Assembly (NCBI RefSeq): GCF_022539505.1
Contig: NC_061511.1
Location: forward strand, 32,746,620-32,810,619
Source: Lolium rigidum
Taxonomy: Eukaryota > Streptophyta > Magnoliopsida > Poales > Poaceae
DNA: 64,000 bases
Reading direction: 5' to 3'
Shown here in pieces: positions 10,213-21,162 of the stretch (within the stretch, counting starts at the first letter, position 1; each line of letters opens with the position of its first letter). Below the pieces are notes generated by a model that saw nothing but the letters and a program-made list of their open reading frames with translations, searched no databases and had not been told where the DNA came from. A program made the translations under genes and the position numbers.

Positions 10213-12679
10213 TTGGTCTTTTGTGAGAGATTGGATCCGTCATTTTTCACGATTAGTTCAAAGATGCTCGATCACACACTGCGAGTCGATGAAAATTTAT
10301 ATACTACATCTAGTCACACCTGCACCTATGAACCAATCATCGAAAGCAGTTCAAAAAAATTCGAACCATGCATGCATGCCACTGTGCTGAGTTAATAAAA
10401 CTGAAGGGAAAGGACAGCGGCATGCCCCTAGCTAGGACTATGATGTAAGTCTAGGACATGACCTTTTCTCCCAGCACACTCTACGTGGCCAAAAGTGAGC
10501 CTACAGCTTGCCGTCGCAGAGAAAGTGGCCCAAAAAGGATGCACAAATTTGAAATGAAGTGGAACCAGCAACCTGCCCCAATCCACGGCATCGACATGGC
10601 CGTGATCATTCAGCTCGGTATCTACACATTCATTCGAGTTTGCCTCGGTGCAGGTCTCCTTTGTATATCATCGATCGATACCCAGAGAAAGTTGGCTACT
10701 ATTAGTAGGATTATTTGCATGGAGATTGGTAGTCTGGTAAAGCTACGCTATCATACTTGCTTTGCCGGTTGCCGCCTAGCTAGAAATGGGCGGGACACTT
10801 GATGAAGCTGCAAACTAAATTTGGTATATTTGCAATGCGATCAATGTAGTGCGTTGAAACGACAATGATTGTACGCAGGGAACATGTGGTTTTTACGACT
10901 TCATTCATGCAAGAGTGGAAACCAGCCGAACCAAGCTGGCTCGAGGAAATTCGAGCCAAGCCTAGGCTTGGATTGCTGCGGATGATACACTGAAAAGTCG
11001 GTTCAAGGCACGCCTCCGAGTGCTTGAGGCTCGGCTCATACGGCTCGCGAGCCGTCCACAAAAATAGCACGCCGACACCGTCACCCTCGCCAGCCTCCAC
11101 CACCAACGTATATCCTCTGATCACCTGCCCCGGCCTTCGTCTAGGACGCGGGCGGTGCCACACTGTCGCTCACGTAGGGTTAGTGGCGGGTGCCGCCTGT
11201 TGGCCCTCCACTTGCCGGTCCTCCGCCTGCCGGCCCTCCATCGCCAACGTCCGACTTTCCTTCTTTCATCCACCATCTTAGACAACTCCTCTCCTTCAAC
11301 ACTTGTCCAAGGCACCGGCGATATGGTTCTCCAACTTTCTTTTGTTCTTTATTTTCTAGTGAACTTCTGTAATGATTTTTATTTTGGTGATGGTAATTGG
11401 TATTAGAACATATTGTTGTAGATCGATAGTTATGGTTTTAGTTTTCTGACATTCTCAATTGAATATATTGTTGTTGCAGCTTGCTACTTTTTTTTAGCAT
11501 AGGTCATGGTAAAATTTTAAGTTACATCGAGCATTTAAGCCGGTTTGCAGGCTTCATCGAGTGAGTTTGTTGAGCCTTATGCCTTGGTTGAAAGGTTTAG
11601 ATTTGGCTTGTCCTACCTCCGAGCAGAGTGGAGCTTCAAATCCATCCCTAATGTAGAAGCTACTGATTCACAAAGTGGGTTTTGCTGCTAACATTGTCCA
11701 AGGTATATCGATCGATCCGATGGTTTCATGCTGAAGCCACACCATCTTCAAGCAAGTATACAGCACTAGTGTCCTTCTCTTTTGTTTTCACGCAGCAAGC
11801 CAAACAATGGAGTGTGATTTTCTTTACACCAGGATCGAGCCAAGGGAAAGGCAGTATCCGCCGGCAGGTCCAGCCGCTCGCAAGTAAAAAGTCATGGAAT
11901 TGTTGAGGCGGGACTCTGTTCGAACAAAGGGCTGTGCTAGCTGAGAGGATGCAAGAACCAAGAACGTACCGTAGGCATGCAGCATTTGCAGCGGAGGAAA
12001 GGGGGCAAAAGCCGGCAGGTAGATACAGGCCGACGAGACGAGGGCCAGCCTAGTAGTCACCAACAGCCACAGCTAGCTCCACCGTGCCACCACCCTTTTC
12101 CCCGCAATCCGCACTGCCGCCTCTGCAGCGCTTGTCTGCTCTTCTTTCATGGGAAAAAGGAATGGGAAGGCAGGGCAAGTGCCAGTCACGCCCGCACGCA
12201 CGCAAAGACGACGAGACGCGAGTCTGCGTGCGTGTGCTCCTCGATTAATGGGGGGGCCTCAGGAGTTTTGCCCAACTGGTCAGAGCTAGGATCACGCCTG
12301 CCGGCAATCCCCTTCTCGATCCCTGATTTTGATATCCACTTTGGTTTTCTCACTTTCTGCTCCCAAAGTTACACTCTTGCCAGCAGCCAGCCTCCACGTC
12401 TAACCACGAGTGCAAAATACCACGTCTTTCTCAGGTTATCTTCGCCTGACCCATTTTAGTTGTAAATTGCGTTTGTTTGCTTTAAATCTATTTTAGATCA
12501 GCTCAATGACAGAAATGCAGCCTTATCCACCCCTTTGCCCGTTAGGATCAGTGCTAAAACTAGCGGCAATATTTTTACAAATAATATTCATTTGCAAAAT
12601 AAAATTTTACATAGAACAAAAAGAATAAAAAACATGTTAATAAAAGTAACTAATAAAACCTAGCAAAGGTTTGCGGTGA
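10213..12679. other. Low-copy region without a supported gene
   Basis: Several ATG-initiated frames of 60-160 codons occur (for example 11977-12459 plus), but they are low-complexity, have no domain and do not stand out from their antisense partners. A short AT-rich stretch lies at 12550-12660. Confidence 0.4.
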
Positions 12680-13273
12680 CTGCCCCGCCTACTCCTCGTC
12701 ATCATTGGCGGCCAGGTCCATGCAGGTTGGCAGCTCCCACGAAAACGGCAGGTCAAGAAGACTTCGTCGTCTAGCTCAAGTGGCTAGATGGGGAGCTCAT
12801 CCTCCTTCTTCACGGATGCGGCAATCTCCCGCTCGTATGCATGGAGGCGTCCAACCGCTCCACCCCTAGGATGTCGTCGCCGTCGATTTGCCGCTTCGCC
12901 TTGTCCACGTCATCCCTATTGTAGTCCCACTTGTCGTCGCCTAGAAAGGTGGTGGGAGTGCCCGACACCCGAATGTGTCTCACATCATTGAGTTCATGCC
13001 GTAGGCGGGCTCTTACCACAGATCAAGCGGCGGGATTGGCAACACTAGCACCCTTCGCGTTTTGAGGTGCCAGCCCGTGGGTAGGTTAGCGTCGGGCCAA
13101 GCCATCGATGTCCTCGTCTCGCAGAGCGAGCGTGCCACCTCCATAAGGACGTACTGGCGGTTGCGCTCACGGTGAGGAGGACGACCGCCTCTACGCGAGG
13201 ACCCCCCCCTCCCCCCCAACCCATCATACTTACCGCTTTTCTTCAACGGCCATGACTTGCCCATGGGTGGCAC
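12680..13273 (-). pseudogene. Relic of an uncharacterised grass protein family (transposon-associated)
   Basis: On the minus strand a frame starts at 13273 and reads 86 codons containing SSRRGGRP, a RQYVLMEVAR-like segment and DANLPTGWHL before a stop. A second frame (12810-13019) continues with RHELNDVRHIRVSGTP and ends near the left limit. The RGGRP / ME-AR / ANLP-GWHLS order recalls a hypothetical protein family abundant in wheat-type genomes, usually near DNA transposon debris. The naming rests on memory only. Internal stops show it is dead. A transposon-end-like CCGCTGGAGATACCTC lies to the right near 13658. Confidence 0.35.
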
Positions 13274-14022
13274 CGGTATTGCGACTATCGATGGTATGGG
13301 GGGTCAAGGATGCCTAGAGATGGCAATAGTTATGGCTTTGGGGCAGGTACGTGCGACTGCTCGGCTTAAAAGGACCTCGTGCATGTGTCCACCATCAACG
13401 TTAGCACGAAAGTCCAAGTGGCCGTGACGTTAATGTCGTGCATGAGTCAAAGCGGACGACATAGATGGCGGCGCCGGACACCAGCACCGCCCCGCCAGTA
13501 CTGACACACACAAGAGGACACGCGTGCGGAGCGCCCGCACAGCATTTTCAACCCAAATTTACATCATAAATGGATTAGTCCATTTGCATTGAACCGATGG
13601 GTCACATTTCTTTGTGTCCACATGTCCTCGCGGATCAAACGGAGCGGTTCAGGCCCGCTGGAGATACCTCACATTCTGATTGTGCATAATCTTCAGAGTC
13701 TATCTACATTTGGGTAAACGAAAAAGTCATGGAGCTCTGCGTACTATATTGGCGTGTCGTGTGAAAGGCTGCACTACAGTAGTACCAGCGGTACCTTCCT
13801 CTTTTTAATCTGCAAAGGACACGACAAACACGCCGTACTGAAAAATCAGCCTAAAAATTAGCATCAATCACGCAAATCAATCAGCCAATACCCATGGTAC
13901 ATGCATGCAAAAGTGCACGACCTAAAGCTCTGTATACTCTGAACTTTCAAACATCATTTTCAAAGTTTCAACGCGTGCAGGGTAGCACGGCGATCCCGTA
14001 GCTTGGCCGCCAAAAACTCTGC
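13274..14022 (+). other. Upstream region of the OVATE gene
   Basis: No gene is seen. It holds transposon-edge-like sequence up to about 13675, then about 350 bp leading to the TATA-like box. Regulatory sites cannot be named with confidence. Confidence 0.4.
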
Positions 14023-14030
14023 TTTAAATA
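14023..14030 (+). promoter_or_regulatory. TATA-like box of the OVATE gene
   Basis: TTTAAATA lies 61 bp upstream of the start codon. About 30 bp downstream is a CT-rich stretch ending in CTCACACTC, a plausible transcription start, which would give a 5' leader of about 30 bases. Confidence 0.55.
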
Positions 14031-14090
14031 CCAGAAACCAGCTCTGCTCTCCTCACACTCACTCGCACACTGAGAGACCAGCACATAGCC

Positions 14091-15011
14091 ATGAGGTGGT
14101 GGGGAAGAAATAAACGGCAGCAGCCGCAGGATCAAGCGGAAGAAGACAGCAAGGTCGGCAAGAGCAAGCCGGGCTTCTCGCCGCTTGCGTGGCTCTCCAA
14201 GCTCACGGCTAAGAGCAATGTCGCCGCCTCCTCTAGGCCCAAGGCCAAGAGCGTCGCCGGTGGCTTCCCGTCTTGCTTCCACGACCGCGCGACCCCGAGC
14301 CCTGCATCGCAGAGTAGCACGACAGATGCCTCATCACACGCTGCCGCGGCCTCCGACATCGCCCCGCGTCGCCTGTCGGTCGGCAACGAAGACGCCGAGT
14401 CTGCGGCCGCGGCCACGGCCGCGCGGCAGCTGTACCGCCGACGCCACTACTCGGTCGGCGGCGATCGCGACCTCCCGCCGCTCAGACACCTCACCCTGTT
14501 CTCCCGATCCTCCTCCCCGACGGTGCGTGCGCCAGCGACCCCTCCAACCGCCGGGTCGACGCCAATGCCGTCGTCGCCACCGTCCGACACGGACGACGAG
14601 AAGCGGCCGCGGAGCCGCCAGCGCCGTCGCCGAGGAAGCCGGCGGCGGTCCTTCACCGGAGGGACACCGCGCGCGAGGCTGGCTGCGGTGCGCGTCCGGT
14701 CGCCGCGCTGCGCCGCGGCGGCCGTGTCGGGGCTGGAGAGGTTCGCGGTGGTGCGGCGGACGAGTGACCCGCAGAGGGAGTTCCGCGACTCGATGGTGGA
14801 GATGATCGCGAGCAGGCGCATCGGGCGGCCGGAGGAGCTAGAGACGCTCCTGGCGTGCTACCTCTCGCTCAACGCCGACGAGCACCACGACTGCATCGTT
14901 AAGGTGTTCCGCCAGGTCTGGTTCGACCTCAAGCTCAACCCTGCCCGCGTCGCAGCCGCCCCGGCCGCGCGGCTGATCGAACTTCCTTGTCGCGCCGCCG
15001 GACGGCTTTAG
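14091..15011 (+). CDS. OVATE family protein (plant-specific transcriptional repressor), intronless
   Basis: 306 codons from ATG 14091 to TAG 15011, strongly GC-rich. The C-terminal part (about residues 218-280, FAVVRRTSDPQREFRDSMVE onward through LLACYLSLN and the VFRQVWFDL end) is a complete OVATE domain (DUF623). In known members this domain binds TALE homeodomain proteins and represses transcription, affecting organ shape and secondary wall growth. The N-terminal half is low-complexity (Ser, Ala, Arg) with an arginine cluster around residues 173-187 that could serve as a nuclear signal. About 26 residues follow the domain. The length is normal for the family and lack of introns is usual. 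The start is supported by the nearby TATA-like box and by the first in-frame ATG. No break is seen. It is the one convincing host gene here. The subtype number cannot be assigned without a tree. Confidence 0.92.
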   Translation: MRWWGRNKRQQPQDQAEEDSKVGKSKPGFSPLAWLSKLTAKSNVAASSRPKAKSVAGGFPSCFHDRATPSPASQSSTTDASSHAAAASDIAPRRLSVGNEDAESAAAATAARQLYRRRHYSVGGDRDLPPLRHLTLFSRSSSPTVRAPATPPTAGSTPMPSSPPSDTDDEKRPRSRQRRRRGSRRRSFTGGTPRARLAAVRVRSPRCAAAAVSGLERFAVVRRTSDPQREFRDSMVEMIASRRIGRPEELETLLACYLSLNADEHHDCIVKVFRQVWFDLKLNPARVAAAPAARLIELPCRAAGRL

Positions 15012-15340
15012 TTCCGTGTAACATGTGCCGCTGGTTCATAATTGGCACTTGGCAGGATCTTTGTTACCAGTTTGCTCTTCTTTTCTTCGGTAAAACGAGC
15101 CTGCTCTGCTCAACTGTCCGCTCGATGTTCGGGGAACAACACTATCGGAAGAATGCTGATGCGTTTCACCGAGTTATCCCGGCATAACCAAGTTTCACAA
15201 ATAATATCTTGAAAAATTAAATTTCAGAAATATTACAGTGAAAAACGTTGACCAACGGTGAGAATGATCCCTCTTACTAACGTTGTAAGGTAGGATGCGA
15301 CTATCCAACGAATTAACGCTCCGAATGATACCCCCGTTTA
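15012..15340 (+). other. 3' flank of the OVATE gene
   Basis: Presumed 3' untranslated and downstream sequence. AT-rich words near 15200-15240 could hold the polyadenylation signal, but no site is distinctive. Confidence 0.4.
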
Positions 15341-16414
15341 GTCCGCCCTGTTAGAATAGATAACTACGTCTTAATTCTATTATGGTATCACAACTCGCGA
15401 TCAGGACCTAGTTTTCCGCCGACGCGATATCCGCGGCTTCCGCAAGTCGTCGCCGCGCCTCCTCCGCGCAGATCACGCGATGACCACGTCCGGGTCGTCC
15501 ATGGCCACCGTGCCAGCGACCTTGTCGAGTCCTTCCCCGACGATCCCTGCCTCTTCCGCGGGGCTTCCTGTGCCCGCGTCGATCGCGGCGCCGCCCCTGC
15601 TCTGGGCGCCGGCCATGGCGCGACGCCGCCGGGCGTGCCTCCGCCCGTGCCGCCGGGTGTGTTTCCGCCCACGCCCCCTGCTTCAACCTTGGGCGCTGGC
15701 TCTCCTGGCGTGCTGCAGCAGCACGTGGCCTCCGTCACGCAGCAGTCCGCCGTCACGGACGTTCCTCCGCTGTCGTCTGCAACGATGGACACGATCTTCT
15801 CGGACGCGGCGATCTACTCCGACTCTCTCGCCGCCTCCCTGCGCTACCCTGGGTACAACTACCCGCAGATGGCAGGGTTTCCCCAGGGCACATATACCCT
15901 TGCGCTAGGGTTTCCTTGGGCGCCGCTGCCGTCTCACGCCAACACGTCGTCGCTGCCGTATGGTGGCACCCTGCCCTAGAGCCCGACGTCGCCCGGCTTT
16001 CCGCCCCAGCAGCAACAGCAGCCGCCGTTCTATGGTGCCGGCCAGTTCACCCATACCGCACTTCCCAGCATCATCACCATCGCGTCGGCTATCACCATCA
16101 AGCTGTCCAGCGATAACTACATGTTCTGGCGTGCTCAGGTTGGCCCGCTGCTCCGCATTCATATGTTGATGGGCTAATCCTTCGTCTGCCCCAACCCTCA
16201 TGTCGTCATCAGACATGCCGGCAGCCTACACCCACAGCTGAACCCGGCGCACCAGCACTGGATTGAGCAGGACCAGGCCATCCTCTCGGGTTTTGTCTCC
16301 TCGATGACCGAGGGTGTCCTGGGTATGATCATGTTCGCCGGTACTTCTCGCGAGGCTTGGGAGACCTTGAGTGGCGCTTTTGCGTCGACGTCTATTGCTC
16401 GTGCATCGGCTCCC
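15341..16414 (+). mobile_element. 5' fragment of a Copia-type element
   Basis: A primer-site-like TGGTATCA (15383) follows an LTR-end-like stretch. It leads into a gag-like frame that is cut at 16414 by the insertion of element D. The LTR body and all of pol are missing. Confidence 0.6.
15635..16414 (+). pseudogene. Copia gag fragment, two in-frame stops, truncated
   Basis: One register runs from about 15635 to 16414 with two stops (TAG at 15977, TAA at 16175). It starts with a proline- and serine-rich leader, then shows the typical Copia gag opening KLSSDNYMFWRAQV (about 16104) followed by HWIEQDQAILSGFVSSMTEG and AWETL. This is the UBN2/gag-polypeptide type domain that forms the particle shell. 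The zinc knuckle and everything after it were lost when element D landed. No target-site partner is visible on the far side because D's right end is missing. Confidence 0.7.
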
Positions 16415-17920
16415 TGATACGTCCATTTTGCATCACTATTTTATATCATAATTTACTGTTATTCATTGATATATTTCATATTTAGTGATGATACTTATGT
16501 TATTTCACCTATTTTGCATGTTTCATGATTATTGGAGAATTATTCACCGGAGTCAGGATTCTGCTGGAAAAAGCACCGTCAGGATACCATATTTCTGAAG
16601 ATCAACAATTGACGGAAATTACACCGAAGATCTTATTTTTCCAGAAGAATGAGCCAGCCAAAAGGAGGAGCCGAGGAGGGCCGCCATGGGCCCCCCATAG
16701 GCCGGCGCGGGCCCTGCCCTGGCCGCGCCGCCTTGTGGGAGGGGCCCACAGCCCCTCTCGGCCTCCTCTCTTTCGCGTACTTCATCTACCCAAAAACCTA
16801 AGGCACCAGGGATAAGCGAGAATAGACACAACCGCCTCTGCGGGGCGGAGAATCACCAGAGAGAAAAGAGCTCTTCGGCGGGCAGGAATCCGTCGGGGAA
16901 ATTCCCTCCCGGAGGCGGAAATCGTCGCCATCGTCACCGTCATCGAGTTGGACTTCATTGGGATCATCATCATCATCTCCACCATCGACATCGCCATCTC
17001 CACCGCTGCACCTCGTCTCCGCTGTAACATCTAGGGTTGAATCTTGAGTATTTCATAGGGGAAACTCTCCCGGTATTAATTACTACTTGTTATTGATGCT
17101 ATTGAGTGAAACCATTGGATCAAGGTTTATGTTCAGATTGTTATCCATCATCATATCACCTCTGATTATGTTCCATATGATGTCTCGTGAGTAGTTCGTT
17201 TAGTTCTTCAGGACATGGGTGAAGTCTAAATGTTAGTAGTGAACTATGTTGAGTAATATTTAATGGTTTGATATTTAAGTTGTGGTGTTATTCTTCTAGT
17301 GGTGTCATGTGAACGTCGACTACATGATACTTCACCTTAATGGGCCTAGGGGAGTACATCTTGTATTCGTTTGCTAATTGTGGGGTTGCCGGAGTGACGA
17401 GCAACTTCGAACCCCGTTAGTATATCGATGCGGGAGGGATAGCAGGATCTCAGAGTTTAAGGATGTGGTTAGATTTATCTTAATTACTTTCTTGTATTTG
17501 CGGATGCTTGCAAGGGGTATAATCACAAGTACGTATTAGTCCTAGGAAGGGCGGTGCATTAGCATAGGTTCACCCACACAACACTTATCAAAACAATGAA
17601 GATTAATCAACTATATGAAGCGAAAGCACTAGACTAAATCCATGTGTGTCCTCAAGAACGTTTGGTCATTATAAGTAAACAAATCGGCTTGTCCTTTGTG
17701 CTAAAAAGGATTGGGCCACTCGCTGCAATTATTACTCTCGCATTTTATTTACTTGTACTTTATTTATCTGCTATATCAAAACCCCCTGAAAACTTGTCTG
17801 TGAGCATTTACAGTGAATCCTTCATCGAAACTGCTTGTCAACACCTTCTGCTCCTCGTTGGGTTCGACATTCTTATTTATCGAAAGTACTACGATACACC
17901 CCTATACTTGTGGGTCATCA
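16415..17920 (+). repeat. 5' LTR of element D
   Basis: 1506 bp, TGATACGTCC... to ...GGGTCATCA. It includes a GC-rich inverted repeat (16693-16738), then a CT-rich start region. No second copy of this LTR is present in the window. Confidence 0.85.
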
Positions 17921-17931
17921 AGACTATTTTC

Positions 17932-17949
17932 TGGCGCCGTTTCCGGGGA
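17932..17949 (+). other. Primer binding site of D
   Basis: TGGCGCCGTTTCCGGGGA lies 11 bases after the LTR. It is the Asp-type site with one G-to-T change relative to elements A and I. Confidence 0.85.
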
Positions 17950-18035
17950 GTGAAGCGCTATTGGTAAGTGGAATTGGTAAGGAAAACTTTTACTGTATGT
18001 GCTGATTTTGTTTCTGCCTGCTACTATAAGTCATT

Positions 18036-21000
18036 ATGGAGAGATCCTCTCTTGAATTTCTATTTGGGAAATCTACTACTACTGCAAAGGTAGTGGATGA
18101 GGCGCCAGGTGAGGAAGTAATTCCGTATAAAATACCTATGAAGATTATTGAACGTGTTGTGGATAACCGCTATGAAGGGGATGGAATTGTTCATCCTGGA
18201 GATCATTTGCTGTTTTTACATGAATTATGCGGGTTATTCAAGTGTGCAGGTATTTAAATGGATGAAGTTAGGAAGAAATTATTCGCTATGTCGCTGATGT
18301 CTACTCACGCTTCTTTTCTTGTAGACAGTGTTGGGCCTCCAAGAGCAGAGGTTTGTAGAACAGGAGCAAGTTTTCCCTTAAGTGGATCACCCAAGGTTTA
18401 TTGAACTCAGGGAGGAAGAGGTCAAAGATATCCCTCTCAAGCAACCCTGCAATCACGATACAAGAAGTCTCTTGTGTCCCCAACACACCTAATACACTTG
18501 TCAGATGTATAGGTGCACTAGTTCGGCGAAGAGATAGTGAAATACAAGTAGTATGGATGTATATGCGTGGTAATAACAAACTGAAATAAATATGGCAGCG
18601 AGTAAACATGCAACATAACAGTAAATAAGCGGTGTTTACAGTATTGGAAACAAGGCCTAGGGATCATACTTTCACTAGTGGACACTCTCAACATTGATAG
18701 CATAATAAATAATAACTTCTCTCATTTGTGCTACATACACTCTTTTGTTGGATGACAAACACCATTCGTTGTGTAGGGCTACAAGAGCTCCCTCAAGCCG
18801 GAGTTAACAAGCGCCACAACATTCGGCATTCATATTTAAGTAACCTTAGAGCATAATAGATCTTTGCAAAATAAACCGAGTACTAACATAGCATACACAC
18901 TCGTCACCATTACACTATGAAAGGGGGAATAGATCACATCAATACTATCATAGCGATAATCAACTCCATAACCTACAAGAGATTATGATCATAATCTACG
19001 ACAAGAACCACACGATGCACACACCTGTCACCTTTACACCATGCGGGAGGAATAGACTACTTTAATAACATCACATGAGTAGCACATAGACTAGTAGCGA
19101 TACAAAGCTCATATGAATCTCAATCATGTAAGGCAGCTCATGAGATCATTGTATTGAAGTACATAGGAGAGAGATTAACCAAATAGCTACCGGTACAGCC
19201 CTTAGCCTCGATGGAGAACTACTCCCTCCTCATGGGAGACAGCTGCGGTGATGAAGATGGCGGTAGTGTCGATGGAGGAGCCTTCCGGGGGCACTTCCCT
19301 GTCCCGGCGGCGTGCCGGAACAGAGACTCCTGTCCCCCAGATCTTGGCTTCGCGATGGCGGCGGCTCTGGAACTTTTCTCGTACCGTGGCTTATTCGTAT
19401 CGAGGTTTTAGGTCAGGGGGCTTCTTATAGGCGAAGAATCGATGTCGGTGGAGCCCTGGTGGGGCCACACCATAGGGGGGCGCGGCCAGGCCCTTGGCCG
19501 TGCCGCCCTGTGGTCTGAGCCCCCCAGGCTCCCCTCTGGTCTCTCTCCGGTGTTCTGGAAGCTCCCGGAAAAAATAAGATCTTGGGCGTTGATTTCGTCC
19601 GATTCCGAGAATATTTCCTTACTAGGATTTCTCGAACCAAAAACAGTAGAAAACAGGAATTGGCACTTCGGCATCTCGTCAATAGGTTAGTTCCGGAAAA
19701 TGCATCAAAACGATATAAAGTGTGAACAAAACATGTAGGTATTGTCATAAAACAAGCATGGAACATCGAAATTATAGATACATTGGAGACGTATCGGTCG
19801 CTGTCCGGTAAAGCGGCGCATTGGTATAAACTGCTGAAGGATGGGCATTCTCTTGATTGGAAGGATATTGTGCCTCTATTTTATTCTAAATTCTATCCTC
19901 CAAGTGAAATTCACAAAGACCGAAACCGCATATATAATTTCTGGCCTCATGATGGAGAGAGTATTGCCCAAGCATGGGGGAGATTGAAGTCTTTAATGCT
20001 CAAATGCCCCATTCATGAGCTTCCTGGTAATATAATCATTGATAATTTCTATGCAAGACTTTCTTTTCAAGATAAAACCTTGCTGGATACTACTTGTTCT
20101 GGATCATTCACACACAATAAAGAAGAGTTTAAATGGGACCTTCTTGATCGAATCCAAGAAAATACTGAAGGATGGGAGAATGACAAAGGTAGAGTGTCAG
20201 GTATAAATTATGATTATGAATGCATTGAAACTTTTATGGATACTGATAAATTTCCTAATATGAGTGCTACATATGGTCTTGACTCTCAAGTTGTTGCAAA
20301 TTTTTATAAAGCTTTTGCCTCTCATTTTGGATTTCCTAGGAAGAATTTTGATAAGTATCATGAACCTTATAAAGATAAAACTGATTCACCTATAGGTAAA
20401 TGTATTGAAATTAAAACTATTGAACATGTTCTTCCTGAAGCTTATATTGAAAAAACTCCTTTCCCTGCTGAAATGAAGGAGTATTCTGTTATAACTAGTG
20501 TAGTTAATAAAAGTGCAAAGAAACCTATAGAACCAGAGGAGCAAATAAAGGTTGAACCTGCTGTTGCAATAGTTAAAGATCTTGTGACTGAAAATGTAGA
20601 AGATGGTCATATCATTTTCTGTGAAGATGCTTCTAATATTGTTTCGCATCCTAATAAGTCTAGGAAAGCCAGTGTTCATGTGCTCTATGTTAGAATTGGT
20701 GATCATTGTTTTTATGGTTTATGCGACATTGGTGCAAGTATTAGTGCCATTCCTTATGAGCTTTACACGGAAATCATGCATGAAATTGGTTCTTGTGAGC
20801 TTGAGGATATTGATGTAGTTATTCGGCTAGCTAATAGAGAAACTATCTCTCCTATTGGTATTGTTCGAGATGTTGAAGTTCTATGTGGTAAGATTAAATA
20901 TCCTGCTGACTTTTTGGTACTTGGTTCTGCTGCTAGTAAGTCTTGTCCTATTATTTTTGGTAGACCTTTTCTAAATACTTGTGGAGATGTTATAGATTGC

Positions 21001-21159
21001 AAGAAAGAGAAAATTGTTACTAAATTTGCTGGTAAATCTTATGAGTTTAACTTCTCTAAATTTGCCAAAACTCCTTATAAAGCTGATTTGCTTAATGATG
21101 ATTTTAGAGTTGAACAGTGTGCATCTATTGCTCTTGCTCCTAATAATCCTTTGCAGTAA
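18036..21159 (+). pseudogene. gag-protease of element D, split by a solo LTR
   Basis: The frame begins at ATG 18036, has one in-frame TAA near 18255, and is cut at 18294 by LTR E. It resumes in register at 19802 with GKAAHWYKLL and continues to a TAA at 21157. The middle part carries the Athila gag core (RLKSLMLKCPIHELPG and DNFYARLSFQDKTLLD). The C-terminal part has an aspartic protease signature, CDIGASISAIP (active Asp codon at 20725), and a downstream IIFGRPFL block. Gag would form the particle and the protease would process it. The stop at 21157 separates gag-protease from the reverse transcriptase in the same register. Confidence 0.82.
18295..19796 (-). mobile_element. Solo LTR (E), minus orientation, in gag of D
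   Basis: A 1502-bp LTR reading TGATGTCTAC... to ...GACGTATCG on the plus strand, that is, a TGATACGTC-type LTR on the minus strand with its first T changed. It is flanked by a perfect 5-bp duplication GTCGC (18290-18294 and 19797-19801). The gag frame closes up exactly when one duplication and the LTR are removed. It therefore formed by recombination between the two LTRs of a once complete element. The same family is seen at 23191-23517 and 37540-38474. Confidence 0.93.
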
Positions 21160-21162
21160 CAT

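Noticed and set aside
14132..14821. Frames on the minus strand and in the second plus register within the OVATE gene
   Set aside because: Shadows of the GC-rich coding sequence; the OVATE domain fixes the true register.
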